This document shows positions 1 to 11,883 of a stretch of DNA of 64,000 nt, piece after piece. Where the stretch lies: positions 83,675,127 through 83,739,126 of the forward strand of contig CM077023.1 in NCBI GenBank assembly GCA_039090855.1. The letters are read 5' to 3'. Position numbers and translations under genes: made by a program. The notes below the pieces were generated by a model. That model was not told the DNA's origin, made no database searches, and saw only the letters and a program-made list of their open reading frames with translations. This DNA is from Macrothele yani (Eukaryota; Arthropoda; Arachnida; Araneae; Macrothelidae). Each line of letters begins with the position of its first letter. Positions within the stretch are counted from its first letter, which is position 1.

Positions 1-591
1 CGGGACCAAGGAGATCCCGCAGCGCAGTATTTTTGCAGCAGAAGAAATGCTTCTGCCCAAAGTTAGCTAGCTATACAAAGAGCTGCCGGACGGTTGATGT
101 TACCGCGAGGAAATAGAATGGAGGAAGATACCTCTTTTCCTGGTGCTAGATTGCCCGTAAGAGAAAGCCAACAGCATCCCGGAGGTCACACAAAGTGATG
201 GAATTGCAGTCCCGAATGACTGAGGTGCACGACCGGGGATGTAAGGAGAATCAACTTTTGGACAGACGGACGGATCAGCTGGGACCAACAGATGGAAGGA
301 TCCTGTTATCACGTCAGCGGCTTCGTTCCACCTCGACATTGGTGCGCATAGATGCGTACCTGATCATGCAGGTGAATGAACAAAAGGTGTGCACGAGAGT
401 AAGTGGGAGACGGGGTTTGACTCCCCTCTCAATTGGTTATAGTGCGTGCTCTGAAATGGGCGTGTCGTCACACAGATTATGCTTCCAAAGCCAAAATACA
501 TCAAATATTAGTGAGTGCATCAAACATGGATACCCAAGGAAAAGCTGACATATCTGTAAGTACTGAATTTATGTATGCATGCCAGTTGTGA
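1..591. other. Unassigned sequence, no recognisable gene
   Basis: Open frames on both strands are short and resemble no protein family I know. No terminal repeats, tRNA-like boxes or tandem repeats stand out. It may be old degraded repeat or plain intergenic DNA. Confidence 0.5.
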
Positions 592-600
592 ATAAATTGG

Positions 601-825
601 GCCGCCCCGGTGGCGCAGTGGTCTAAGCGATGGCCTCTGATCATTCGTCCGAAAGGGGTCCGGGTTCGAATCCCGTGAGGCATGGATGTTGTGTTTGTCT
701 TACGGCACTGGCTTTCTTCCTTCCCTGGAACCAGTGACCCTAAATTAGGGACGGGCGACTGCTTATAGCCCATTGAGTCGCTTACGGTGGTCGTTAAACC
801 TCCAATAAAAATAAATAAATAAATA
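601..825 (+). mobile_element. tRNA-headed SINE, full length, with target-site duplication
   Basis: Copy of the main SINE family of the window. It has an RNA polymerase III A box (TGGCGCAGTGG, 611-621) and B box (GGTTCGAATCC, 663-673), a tRNA-unrelated body with 'ccctaaattagggacggg', then 'ggtggtcgttaaacctcc' and an AAATA-rich tail. The 10-bp word AATAAATTGG lies at 592-601 and again at 826-835, consistent with a target-site duplication, although the tail makes the 3' edge ambiguous. The head looks most like a leucine-type tRNA with a long variable arm, which is weak inference. SINEs encode nothing and depend on a partner LINE. Confidence 0.9.
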
Positions 826-835
826 AATAAATTGG

Positions 836-1897
836 ATCCGGTCAGCCAAAATACTTTCGTCGGCTGAGAACTGTTTTAAAGCCGGACAGTGAAAAATCAT
901 GCAAACAAGTAATCATTGACTTTAATGATAAATCCATCCTCAGAGCTATCCCGAAAGGGGGCGAGTCTATTTTACGCCCCTCCTACACCCTTCTCTGTAT
1001 ATAGACTCCTTCATAATTATCTTTATGTTTTATTTTTAATTGATTAAATGTCTGTTGTCTCGTGCCAGTCCTGAAGTTGCATGCATAATTTATGAGTGTC
1101 AGAATTTCTTGGTTTTAATTAGCTAAATTGCAGGCTAAATTCTTTTTACCAGTACATAAGATTTCTGCGAGAAAAGAGCTCACAAATATTTATTCTAAAT
1201 TTTCAATGTCTACCTCCGGGTCGTCAGCCATTGCCTGACATCCTGACATCTAAATTCTTAAAGCTTTCTTTTATTCGATAATCTGGCGCCCCGGGGCGTA
1301 GCAATATTATTATACGTACATTAGTTATCACCGGAAAAATACCTAAATATCCGAAAAAGCAATCATAAAAAATCTCATTGTACAAAAACTGAGGGTGATA
1401 AAAAAAATTCTAATTGTATATTTGTATTCAGCGTAGAAAGTTACGTTAGAAACACAATAAACCTTTCATGTTGCCAAAATCTGTGTTTACCAATGTAATT
1501 ATGGAATGGAGTTCTTGATTGGGTGAATAAAATAAAATGCACGTAGTGAAACTGTGTCATTTACTGTTCGTTGTTGTAGCGGTTGTGATGCGTTTGAACG
1601 AAAGCTAAAAGCTTTCTCAGAACTAACTACCCCGTTGGATGTGAAAAATTAAGTTCAAATTCAGTTTCTAAACTTTGGAGAAAGGGTTTCCGAATGCACT
1701 CATAGGTTGCTGCACTCGTAGATTTCTGCCCTCGGCTGTTCCTTTTACCTACACATTTCGTTTACTTAAATCTTCTTTCAGGAATGAACTCATCACTTGT
1801 TGGATCTTTGCATTCTTCTTGTTAAACACTCGCTGAACAGTGATCACAATTGTGTTGCGTGAATTTAAGAATGCATAATATATCTCGGTTGGAGAAG
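836..1897. other. Unassigned AT-rich interval
   Basis: AT-rich sequence without an open frame of recognisable family and without terminal repeats. It ends at the TA target dinucleotide (1898-1899) of the following Tc1 element. Confidence 0.5.
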
Positions 1898-1899
1898 TA

Positions 1900-3309
1900 C
1901 ACTGCTGGCCACCCAAAATGCAGCACCAAGAAGGAAGCATCCGATTAGCCTGAAATTCGCAGCATGCGTCGCCCGCGAGAGGACATGCAAACGATTAGCA
2001 TTGCAGGGCATATGCAAATCATGTGCGCCCGGCACGCCACCGAGAAGCACTAGAAGAAGGGTGCACAGAAGGCGGGGTGTAAGTAGTGGAAGTGTGTTGT
2101 GCTGCCAAACCTGTGCGTGGAAAGCTTCCTGATGCCTCGTCGCAGAATACGGCAGTCATTCCCGCACGTTTCGGAGTTCGAAAGAGGACGAATAGTGGCT
2201 TATCGCGACAGCGGTTTATCGTACCGAGACATCGGCGCCCGTGTGGGACGACCTCCAGCCACAGTGAGGCGAGTATGGATTCGGTGGATGCAGGAGGGAT
2301 GGACGGACCGACGTAAGCGATTTCCGCAGCCGCGGCGCACTACCGAACGAGAGGACCGGCATGTTGTGCGGCGGGACATTGACGGCTCGCACCGCCACAT
2401 TGCGAACGTTAGCGCAGGAATTAGGGTGTGTTGCGCAACAACCTGTGTCAGCACGTACCGTTCGACGTCGTCTGCAGGAGCGGGGACTTGTCGCACGGCG
2501 TTCATTGCTCCGATTACAATTGATGTTACACCACCGGCGAGTGCAGCGGCAGTGGGCCGTTGAACGCCGCACCTGCACTACGGATTGGCACGACATTGTC
2601 GTCTCCGACGAATCCCGCTTCATCCTGCAACACCACGATGGTCGGATCCGCGTGTGGTGGCACCGCGGTGAGAGACTGTATGACGCCTGCGTAATGCATC
2701 GCCGTACCGGTCCGTCGCTTGGCGTTATGGTTTGGGACGCAATTGGATATGACACCCACACCCCTCTGGTACGCATCGCCGGTGCACTCAACAGCCACTG
2801 CACCATCTCCGACGTTCTAGAGCCTGTAGTCCTTCCTTACTTGCAGGACCTGCCAGCGGCCACGTTTCAACAAGACAATGCGCGCCCGCACGTGGCACGC
2901 ATCGTGCAACAATTCTTCACGGCCCACCAGGTGTCACTGCTGCCGTGGCCCGCCTGTTCTTCCGATATGTCGCCCATCGAACACGTCTGGTCGCTGATCG
3001 GCAACTGATTGGCCCTGCAAGCACCACCCGCGGCTACGCCTAATGAACTGTGGCAACGTGTGGAAGCAGCCTGGACCGACATACCCCAAGCCCACATCCA
3101 AAGCCTCTTTCGTTCGATGCCGCGGCGTGCAGCAGCCGTTATTGCCAGCCATGGGGGCCACACGAATTATTGATGTCTGCGTGTTCCGCAAGTCGCACAG
3201 GCCTATAAGCTCAATCGTTTCATCTTTGTATCTGTTGTTATGTGTCCAGTAAATTTGACTTTGCTATCTCGTGTCCTTCTTGGTGTTGCATTTTGGGTGG
3301 CCAGCAGTG
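1900..3309 (+). mobile_element. Tc1-like DNA transposon, family A, copy 1
   Basis: Complete element of about 1.41 kb. The ends CACTGCTGGCCACCCAAAAT and its reverse complement at the right form terminal inverted repeats, and TA dinucleotides flank both ends (1898-1899 and 3310-3311), the target duplicated by Tc1/mariner elements. It carries one transposase gene, now broken. A second copy with the same ends lies at 51288-52627 in the opposite orientation. Confidence 0.93.
2132..3173 (+). pseudogene. Tc1-like transposase (DD34E), broken
   Basis: Relic of the cut-and-paste transposase of family A. It opens with MPRRRIRQSF and an N-terminal helix-turn-helix region (YRDIGARVGRPPATVRR). The catalytic blocks are visible: SDESRF, FQQDNARPH and SPIEHVW, with 34 residues between the second Asp and the Glu, so DD34E. 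The frame shifts near 2370-2390, between the DNA-binding part and the catalytic domain, and an in-frame TGA stands at about 3006 just after the Glu block. The C terminus can be read to a stop at 3171. The protein cannot be made intact. Confidence 0.92.
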
Positions 3310-3311
3310 TA

Positions 3312-3632
3312 ATTTTGAACTGTTAGGGGAACAGCAGAGAAGTCGCTAGACTTCGAAATCATTGTGGACAACGGGTGGGTGAGTATAATTTTTGCTGGGG
3401 CAAGTTTGACAGCAACTTAATTTACCAACCGTCGAAAGAAAAAAATTTAATGCTTCATACTACAGGTTGCAAAGGAATTCGTTCACACAACCCCACACCC
3501 CGAGTCATACGCATTAATTTTGGAACTGTCTCGAAGTTTTGCACTTTTCGGAACACAAAAGAATATAAAGTTGGGGGAGGAGGGTATAGAAAGTTCCGTC
3601 AATCCATTTTTAATGAAATCAGTAAATCTTGA
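3312..3632. other. Unassigned spacer between Tc1 and LINE
   Basis: No gene family recognised. Similarity to the second LINE of the window begins only at about 3633, so the LINE is 5'-truncated here. Confidence 0.45.
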
Positions 3633-4939
3633 AGGTGATGCTGAGGATCTGAGGAACTACAGGACTATCAGCCTGCTTTCAGTGGTTTATAAAATCTTCA
3701 TTAAGGTTCTCTCACATCGCTTGAAGATAACACTAGACATGGCTCAACCAAGAGAACAAGCTGGATTCAGGAGTGGCTACAGCACTATAGATCATATCCA
3801 TGTACTGAGAGAACAAATTGAAAGAACAAGAGAATATGAACTCCCATTATGCATGGCTTTTATTGATTATGAAAAGGCCTTCTGCTGTGAAACCATCAGT
3901 TACTGCTGATGGTTTCACAGCAGTAACAATGGCGTTGAAATCCTGCAGTATTGAAGATGCATACATTAGCATTATTAGTAACATCTATGAAAATGCAAGT
4001 GCAAAGGTTCGGATATTTGAGGATACAGTACAAATAAGAATTGGAATGGGAGTGAGACAAGGTGACAGCATATCTCCCAAGCTCTTTAATGTCATATTGC
4101 AAAATGTCTTTCATTCATTGAACTGGGAAAACAAAGGGATAAAGATTAATTGGGATTACCTAACTCACCTTCGTTTTGCTGATGACGTAAATCATCTTTG
4201 CAACTACCCTTTCAGAGCTGCAGAGTATGGTCCAAGAACTTGTTGAGAAGAGTAAAGAAGTGGGATTAAAATGAATTTTCAGAAGACAAAAATGATGTAC
4301 AATGCTTTTACAAGAAACGAAGATTTATCGATTGATGGAGAAAAGCTTGAGACAACCGATACCTACATTTATCTTGGGCAGTAGATATAAAGTGATGGTC
4401 ACATTGATGAAGAAATTAATCGGCGTATAAAACTTGGATGGAGAGCTTTTGGAAGAAGCAGTACAATTTTAAAGAGCAGCATGCCATTATGTCTTAAAAG
4501 AAAAGTGTTTAATCAATGCATCCTGCCAGTGCTTACGTATGGAGCAGAGACATGGACCTTAACTAAAAAAGACATACAAAGACTTCGGACAACTCAAAGC
4601 AGCATGGAGAGATGCATGCTTAGTGTAACCAGGAAAGATAAGAAGAGGAACTTGTGGATAAGGTGAATGACAGGAGGGGACGACATCATGACCAGAGTGA
4701 AATCACTGAAATGGCAATGGGCTGGACATGTTGCCAGAAGAACAGATCACCGATGGACAATCGAAATTTTAGACTGGATTCCGAGGCACAGGAAAAGACC
4801 CAGAAGAAGACCCCATGGGAGATGGATGGATGAAATTCGAAAGTTTGCTGGAGTGACATGGAGGAGACAGGCTCAAGACAGACAATTGTGGAAGAACCTT
4901 GGGGAGACATTCATCCAGCAGTGGATTGATAATGGTTGA
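3633..4939 (+). pseudogene. RTE reverse transcriptase fragment, broken
   Basis: Fragments of a non-LTR reverse transcriptase are readable in pieces: AFIDYEKAF (motif A Asp), GVRQGDSISPKLFN and LRFADDV (catalytic Asp pair), then the C-terminal region with LPVLTYGAETWTLTKKD, WQWAGHVARRTDHRW and QQWIDNG. The frame breaks at a palindromic insertion at 3882-3923, again near 4190, and at stop codons near 4383 and 4664. Comparison with 35531-36718 supplies the undamaged order of blocks. Not functional. Confidence 0.9.
3882..3923. repeat. Perfect 18-bp palindrome with 6-nt spacer inside LINE
   Basis: Arms 3882-3899 and 3906-3923 are exact reverse complements around TTACTG. The related LINE has a single simple sequence at this place, so one arm is extra and reads as a reverse-complement copy of the neighbouring sequence. 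Confidence 0.95.
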
Positions 4940-4952
4940 TGATGAGGATATG

Positions 4953-6040
4953 ATAACAAAGATGACACACTGGCACCGACAGCAGCAGCACGCACTGATC
5001 AAAAGAAAATCTTATGCCTAGGAGAAGGGTCTAAAAGCAAATGTTTTCGTGGATTAGAGTTGAGATAAAATACGGGCACACAGACACAATACCTACCCCT
5101 TCCTTAACTCCTTTCCTTCAAGCCAGCAACCTTGTCTTGCGCTCCTCTCTTCCAAAGCAGTCGTAAGCCACGTCCTGTTCTCTCACTGCTTCGGAGCAAG
5201 TTCAAGAGCGCTGGCATAGCTTTAGACCCCACCTTCCGTGTTGGAATCCTCTACTTAGTAACACACACAATCAGTAGAGCTATTTGTAATGGCTTCCCTC
5301 AGAGATTCCCTATCTATCCTCCTCGTTCGCCCCTGACAAAAGGCTCAAAGCAAGGATTTGGAAGAGTGGGTAACAATTTAAATTATCATGGCCCAACGGG
5401 TGCAAGTTTGATAACTTTTCTCCGGAGAAGTAAATAAAGCACTTCCTGAGGGAAAATACGTAGGGTTACACAATTTAAAGCATGATACTCATTATTACTT
5501 GGAAATTCAGATTACATTTTAAAGTAAAAAAAAAATTGAAAAACGGCACTTCTTGAACTGGATGGGGGCAAGAAAATTTCGGGGTGGGCTCTAGCTCACC
5601 CACGCATCCCCTTGACGACGTCTCTAGAGAATAGACAGCTCTATCTGTAGACTTATTGGGAGTAGGTGAAACGTAACTTTCAGTTTTTCCTTCGAGGTAT
5701 ATTTTATTTTTAGAATAATTTCTTAATCAAGAAGATGGCAATCCTGAGACACTTTAATCATATTATTCTCAAAAACAAATTGTTAATACTTTCATTTGTT
5801 ATGTGTGTGCACGCTGGAAATTTATGCACTTTTTTCTTAACTTTATTGCATACTGATTCGGTTGAATTTTTCCCTCTCCCCTTTTTCGCAAATCTACGAA
5901 ACAAAAACTTTACGTGTGACAAAGTGATAAATGAGCAAAATTTCTATTACACTTTAATTTCTGATTCTATCGGATTCAATTACTAATGTTCTTGCGGTGG
6001 AATTTTAATTGGTTAAGAAATCAACAAAATAAAAAGTTAC
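4953..6040. other. Unassigned interval
   Basis: No protein family recognised. It includes a short poly-A stretch near 5527 and mostly AT-rich DNA. Confidence 0.45.
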
Positions 6041-6052
6041 TTCTCATTAGAG

Positions 6053-6352
6053 GGTCTGCACGGGCCTTATTTGGTGAGCCCGGCCCGGCTCAAGCCTGTG
6101 CATTTAAGGCCCGGCCCGTTTCAGATATGAGACACTCGCCCCGGCCCGTCAGTTGCAGCTGTTATTTAGGCCCTGCTCGGACCGTGATGTGCCATTTTGA
6201 TCATTTTGTCTTTCTATTGCATTTTGTTAAATTGTGAAAATCAAATAATGAAATATTATTGAAAATTAAATAATGAAATATTATTGAAAATATTTAGTTG
6301 AATGTAAGTCTAAAAATATTGAACTAAACTTTGGCAGTTACCGAAGAATATA

Positions 6353-6389
<37 letters not shown>

Positions 6390-6487
6390 AAGCGCCTTCA
6401 AAATCTTCCTTTCTCTGAACTAGCAGGCGGTAACACTACAAAAGTCAATCCCTATATGGATTAGGGATAGGAGAAACAATCGATGTC

Positions 6488-6543
<56 letters not shown>

Positions 6544-6949
6544 CCCCCCACCACACTGCTGACACCCTCCGTCCCCCAATCCACACAGCACACACATTCG
6601 CTTGGGGTCGTATCTTTTTATTGTCAACAAGCCCCAAAGTGTTTTTACCATCTTAATACCTACAGATGGCAAAGACACTGTGAGTGTCTCTCCTCGCCTC
6701 TGTGATTAATCCCTGGGCTATGTCATGGTAATAATTAAAGCCAGCAAAACAGACCAGGAAATCGGGAAGCACGACTTTTTTTTTTTTTTCTTTACCATTG
6801 CGATAAAAAGAATAGTTTGACTTGGCCTTTACCATTGCGATAACAGAATGGGTCGACATTGAGATAAAAAGAATGGGTCGTAAGTGTATGGGAAAAGGCC
6901 TGCTTTGTTCTCTAAGCCAAAAGAAGCCGGACCCGGCCCCTGCAGACCT
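6053..6949. mobile_element. Possible non-autonomous hAT-like element (MITE)
   Basis: The left end AGGGTCTGCACGGGCC and the right end, reverse complement AGGTCTGCAGGGGCC, form imperfect inverted repeats. The word ACTTCTCATTAG lies just outside both (about 6041-6052 and 6951-6962), suggesting a target duplication, although its exact phase against the ends is unclear. Inside are CCCGGCCC-rich blocks, a (GA)n tract at 6356-6389 and a (TC)n tract at 6488-6540. No transposase is encoded. A hAT origin is inferred from the style of the ends only. Confidence 0.5.
6356..6540. repeat. Paired (GA)n and (TC)n microsatellites
   Basis: A (GA) run of about 17 units at 6356-6389 and a (TC) run of about 26 units at 6488-6540 face each other, so the transcript could fold into a hairpin. 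The apparent repetitive peptide on the minus strand is only a translation of the microsatellite. Confidence 0.95.
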
Positions 6950-7202
6950 CAACTTCTCATTAGCTAACTAACAGTACTCCTATTTAAACAGATCTTTACT
7001 TTGTTTTTGTTTTTTTAATTTTGTTATGGCAAGAGAAAAGGGTTATTTTCTCCTGAAACGCTGACATCCTTTACTGCATTTCTCTCTCTCCTTGTCTCGT
7101 CCACCCACTGCTGGTTGAGTTCCGCAAAGACGACTGTGCGCCGTTGAGGATTACTGGCAAATTAATGCAGCGGGCTTACCATTCCTCTGCTGCATACGGG
7201 TA

Positions 7203-7395
7203 AGGCACAAAGTGCGTCCGGGGCCGACTTCAGAGGGAACCATCTACTCATTCGCGTCCCCAAACACAGGGAGTCTGAGGAAAACCCCGGAAAAACCGCA
7301 GACTTGATGACCGGCAGGACAGGGATTCGAACACCCGTCAGAAACGTCCGTCTTCCACACAGCGCATAACGATTTAACCAACTGCAGTTTGCCGG
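7203..7395 (-). mobile_element. tRNA-headed SINE, second family
   Basis: On the minus strand the sequence begins with a tRNA-like head: A-box-like segment in CTGCAGTTGGTTAAATCG (about 7371-7388), then a B box matching GGTGTTCGAATCC (about 7324-7338). A body with CCGGGGTTTTCCTCAGACTC follows and ends near GGCCCCGGACGCACTTTGTG. The architecture is that of a SINE distinct from the main family. No target duplication was identified. Confidence 0.7.
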
Positions 7396-7400
7396 TGGTT

Positions 7401-7825
7401 ATTGCATTTTTATTTAGTGTAAATCGCACATACTAAAATGCATTGTAATGTCGAAGAAATTGTGTTCTTGACTTTTTTCGTAGACTGAAAAAAAAAAAAA
7501 AAAAAAAGGAATGAAAAGAAAAGGGGGGGGGGGTAGGGGGGTAATGAATGCAATTGCTTACAGTTCCTGAAGTGACTGGTCAAAATGAAGGGGTATATTA
7601 TTTGATCTTTTAAGGTTTGCCATCTTTATTTTTTTAAATGCTCTTTTTCATTTAAATGCTTTTTTGAAGGTTTCTCGTAAAACGAGAGTCAGACGCATTT
7701 GTAAATATAGGCATAACACTGCCTAAACCTGCAAGATTCCAGCATGCTGTAATTCTTGGCAAATAAAATAAAACGCAATGTAAATTTCTTTTTTCTTTCC
7801 ACTATGCCTTGTTTACAACATTTTT
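7401..7825. other. Unassigned, with poly-A/poly-G tract
   Basis: Contains an A-run (about 7489-7507) followed by a G-rich tract (about 7524-7546), possibly the tail of an old retroposon. No gene seen. Confidence 0.45.
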
Positions 7826-7879
7826 TTAAAATAAGATTATCGTAAAACTATTGGTTTGGAAAGAAAGTAAAATGCAAGG

Positions 7880-8515
7880 CAATAGAAAAGTACTAGTTAC
7901 CGTATATACACGTAAAATCAGCCCAAAATGTAGTCGCCATCGTTTGCCATGACATGCTCCCATCGTCTGGCCATCTATTGGATACCGTCCCTGTAGAATT
8001 GTGACGGCTTCGACGCAAAGAAGTAAGTGCGCGTTCGACATCGTCCCGGTTGGTGAACCGCTCTCCGCCCAGGAAATGTTGCAACGACCGGAAAAGGTGG
8101 TAGTCGTTTGGAGGCAATATCCAGGGAACAGGTTGGGTGCGGCAGCAGCTTCTTGCCCAGGTCCCTGATTTAGGGACAGGTCACCCGTACTGTGTGAGGC
8201 CTCGCTCCATCTTGCTGTAAGAAGCCACCCTTGGGGTTCAGCAGTGCTGGTCGTTTCGACGTGAGCGATGCGTGCAGATCGTAGAGCTGAGGGTAGTACG
8301 CATCGGCGGTGATAGTGGTATTGTCCGGCAGCAGCTCAAAAAACGCCTGATCCCGCATATCCCACAAAACAGACAGCAGGACCTTACATGAGTGTAAACC
8401 GGCTTTCGGAGTAGGCATGGGCTTCTGTTTTGGGTCAAACCACTGTTTCCGGACGCTAGCATTGCCATATAGAACCCATTTCTCGTCACCTGTCACAATC
8501 CGGTCCAAAAACGTT
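7880..8515 (-). pseudogene. mariner transposase relic
   Basis: Minus-strand remains of the catalytic domain of a DD34D mariner: MDRIVTGDEKWVLYGNASV (first Asp block), then LLNPKGGFLQQDGARPHTVR (second Asp block). A TAA follows at about 8166, then IRDLGKKLLPHP, and in another frame PPNDYHLFRSLQHFLGGERF (third Asp block) and a C terminus like ARRWEHVMANDGDYI. At least two frame changes and two stops break it. The N-terminal DNA-binding half is missing, and the remaining gene is joined to a SINE fragment at about 8550. Confidence 0.85.
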
Positions 8516-8550
8516 CAGCTTGGTCATGCGCAAGCAGGGAAACGCAATCT

Positions 8551-8655
8551 CAGTCTTTCTCACTTCCCTGGAACCAGCGGCCCTAAACTAGGGACGGGCG
8601 ACTGCTTATAGCCCATTGTGTTACTCACGATGGGCGTTAACCCTCCACACAAAAA
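8551..8655 (+). mobile_element. SINE 3' fragment (main family)
   Basis: Carries CACTTCCCTGGAACC, CCCTAAACTAGGGACGGG, CGACTGCTTATAGCCCAT and a GGCGTTAACCCTCC end, matching the body and tail of the SINE at 601-825 without its tRNA head. It sits where the N-terminal half of the mariner should be, so a deletion or 5'-truncated insertion joined the two. Confidence 0.85.
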
Positions 8656-8659
8656 CAAC

Positions 8660-11600
8660 TCTTACATAGTCAGTGTTTCTTTCAAGCATACATCAATGGG
8701 GACGAATCCCTCCCGGAAACGACCATCCCCCCCCCCCGAGACATTTTAGGCTACCTAGCCAAATTTTAATAAATTCAGGCTATGTTGAAAAAGGAAGTTT
8801 CGTTTCTTTTTATGATACAAATATTTCTTCAATTTTACTTTTTTAGATATTTGTTCAAATGGTACTAGTTATAGCTTATTTTATTAAAAAGCGTATTACG
8901 ACGCATGGTATTCTTCAAAATATAAAAAGTAGACTAATCATACCTAATTGTCTGGGAATCGTGATTCAGGAACAAGAGTGCGTTCAATGCATTTTTAACA
9001 GATAAAAATTTCAAGCCTGCGGAACCTCCCCCTTCTCTTCTTTAGCTGAAAACAGTTTGTTATTCCTGAAATGTTTGAAGAAGTAATTACTATATCAGGT
9101 ATGTATATAGAATTTTTCTTCGGGGGGAGGGGGACAAAAAAGGAAGTTTTTGAAATCCAGCATCTGGAATAAAATTAAAGTTAATGAAAAATTGAAGAAA
9201 AATTAAAGCATTATTTTTCTAATGTAAGTTGATGCATTTTTATTAAATTAAGGCATTTTTTTTCTAATGTAAGTCGCATTTTAACCAAAAACAAAAAAAT
9301 GAAGCATTTTCCGGTGTGGATGGGGAAAGGCCCCCTTCTAAATGCGCCCCTGTGCTAGATATACAGTAATTACTTCTATATATATAAATATAGTAGTTAA
9401 AATTATATATATAGCAAATGAAAACGTTCCCCCTCTAAGGTTCCATTTGGGCCCCCCCCCCTGCCAAAAAGTCCTGAAAGAAACATTGTACGTAGTCCCC
9501 TAGCTCCGGAATCCAACGGCGGAGCGAATATGTATATATTTTGTAGTTTTATATTCCTCGAAAAGGCAGGCTTATGATGTGGTGGAAGATCAAGCTCTGA
9601 GCGGCAGGTCAACCTAAACGATTTATAGACAAGGCGTAAGTTACGTACGTGACAGAGATAGAAAGATTTTTTGATGTTCCGTAAATGAGCTATGTACAAA
9701 AACAGATTTTGACGTTATTGACGAGTCTGTAAAACTGAAGGCATAAAAAGGCAAGTTAATTTAATTTGGAGATAGTTATTTGTTTCTGTATTTTTGCTTG
9801 CCCAAAAGACTATCCCCTTTATCGTTTTAAAGAGAAAACTGTGATTTTAATGTCTGTATTAGTTTTCATAGTTGAACTTTTGTTATTATTTTATTCTGAA
9901 TTAATTTTGTTTTTCATTAAGGCGTGTTTTTAATGAATGGCCATAAGCTACGGCTCGTATATTGAAAAGTATAGAATTTTAATTCACGTGCAGCTCACCC
10001 GCCGCGCTAAAGGCATGTTAGACTCCTATAAAACGATTCTGCTTACGCCCCTAAAAGTTTGCGATGTTCAGTCGTAAGCGGGAAAAAAAAAAATCGCAAC
10101 AAATAAAATGGGTAAAAGATGTTTGGATCCGAAAATTTATCAATCTGAAATACTAGTTTTGTTCAATTAATGACGTTGGATGAAAAATAACGAATGCCAA
10201 AAATTTGGCAGCATGCACACAAGGATAACACGATCTGGTTACCTTGAGGCCGACGAGTAAGTGAATTGGCGTCGTGTTAAATAGAGCCCAAATTCGAGTG
10301 CGCATTTCGCGAACTGTAATTGTTTTTTTAGTCCTGGATTTCTCACTTTGCTGAGTCAGTAGCTCTTCTTTCTCATCTTCGATGCTGAAGAGATGAGAAA
10401 GAAAAAACTACCGATAATGAATAAATAAGTAATTAATAAGAAAATTACTGTCTACAGACCCTCGAACGTTTTCAAGTAGGTAGTTTAAAATTCCGATTTG
10501 TAAATCGTTTTAAAATGATGGTGATATGTGATAATAAAAGATATTGCCAGGTGGTATTACTGCATTATCGGATACTCATTTGATAAATTTGTGTGTGCGT
10601 GCTTATGTGTACTTATTTATCTATTTATTTATTTACTTGTTTCCTTGTAGAAGAAGAGGCAATTGTTTATGACCTAGCTAAAGTTACCATTTATAATGTA
10701 GGACGCAGGTGTTGACGGAAAAAACGATGTCACTACAAAAAAACAAAACAAAAAAAGACAAGAAACTAATTAAAACACAGACACACACACACACACGCAC
10801 GCAAAGAAGGCTTCTGATGAACTTCTCAATAAATATGTAATTTGGAGTAATTTAGTTTGGGCTAGTCTGCGGTAAATGAGGTGTTACTTTAGCAGGAAAA
10901 ACGTTTTCGAACATCAGAGCTAACACTATGCTTCCCTCTTCCCCTCTTTTCCTAATTTTTTTTTTTATCTCTCATCCATTCTTAGCCATGGAACACAGAA
11001 TTTAACAGTTCGCATCGTATTTGTATGAAGAAGTAATTTTTATTTAATTAATTAATACGTAGCATTTTTTTAATTTCGATTTTATTTCAAGTAAACAAAT
11101 TTTCATCCTTAATCGCCAGCTCCACTCCCTTTAGATAATCAACGCAGCATAAGCATGTGACTTATTCAGGTTTTGCTTGTCTGTTTGTTTTTATGAGAGA
11201 AGGAAAAGTGCTGGGAAGTATGGCATGTGCAATTAAAATCCTTGAATGAAAATGTGGGTAAAGGCTATTAAAAAAGTACCGTTTCATTCATTTCCTAAAT
11301 ATAACTTAAAACTTAAATTTCACTTGTGTATTTTAAGGAATTTCGTAAGATTCAAAAGCTGTCATTTGAGATTCTATACAGACTGAAGATTTTAAAGCCT
11401 GCTATTAAACGAGTTGAAAATTGATGTGTATGTTTTCCGTGCTCTCAGTGTTGCTTATTGATATTCAATATGAATAAACCAGTTGTTCGAAAATCACGTG
11501 TTTCATTAGTTGAACTTTCCTTTTAGACGAAGTTAATTAGTTTCTTTAAACATGTTCACGAATGAATAAAACTGATGTTCTTAATTAATTCGTTGAACGC

Positions 11601-11741
11601 GTATCTCACACTCTGGAAATAACTGTGTGAATACCAAGGTGAAAGAATCAACATAAACTTACGTTACGTCGCCTGTTTATTCTCCCGTACTGGAAGTTCA
11701 GGTCACCAATCACTATAGTCATTAAGTCGTACCTTTGACAC
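8660..11741. other. 3-kb AT-rich interval without recognisable genes
   Basis: The longest stretch without a recognised repeat on this side of the window. Visible: a C-run at 8728-8737, TA-rich tracts near 9379-9411, two similar TTTTTCTAATGTAAGT segments near 9215-9270, an (AC)n tract near 10783-10796, and a weak palindrome CTTTCTCATCT / AGATGAGAAAG (10368-10378 and 10391-10401). No exon-like open frame with a known domain. Confidence 0.5.
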
Positions 11742-11883
11742 TTAAAGTGGACGTCTAGTGATTTTGCTCCGTATATTTCAATGGAAAAAAATTATATCAA
11801 AATCGGCTCACTGATTAAAACACCCTAACTTAAATTGTACAATCGGTGTTTTTTGCAAAACGCTTTTCTGAAGTATAAGCGTA

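Larger units (their letters stand above)
3633..4952 (+). mobile_element. RTE-type LINE, 5'-truncated copy 1
   Basis: This 1.3-kb segment is a close relative of the 3' part of the LINE at 33535-36745. It keeps only the reverse transcriptase and C-terminal region and ends in a TGATGATGAGGAT tail, the GAT-repeat 3' end typical of RTE-clade LINEs. No clear target duplication was seen. 5' truncation is normal for LINE insertions made by target-primed reverse transcription. Confidence 0.85.

Noticed and set aside
501..773. Repeated small protein with GYKQSPVPNL and SMPHRDSNPDP segments at several places (also 15630, 49921, 56081, 57295)
   Set aside because: All are minus-strand translations of the main SINE family, not genes.
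8141..8185. Apparent SINE fragment CCCTGATTTAGGGACAGG inside the mariner
   Set aside because: In the minus-strand reading it aligns with the expected transposase segment (CP*IRDLG in place of a typical REKLRDLG), so the similarity to the SINE body is coincidental.
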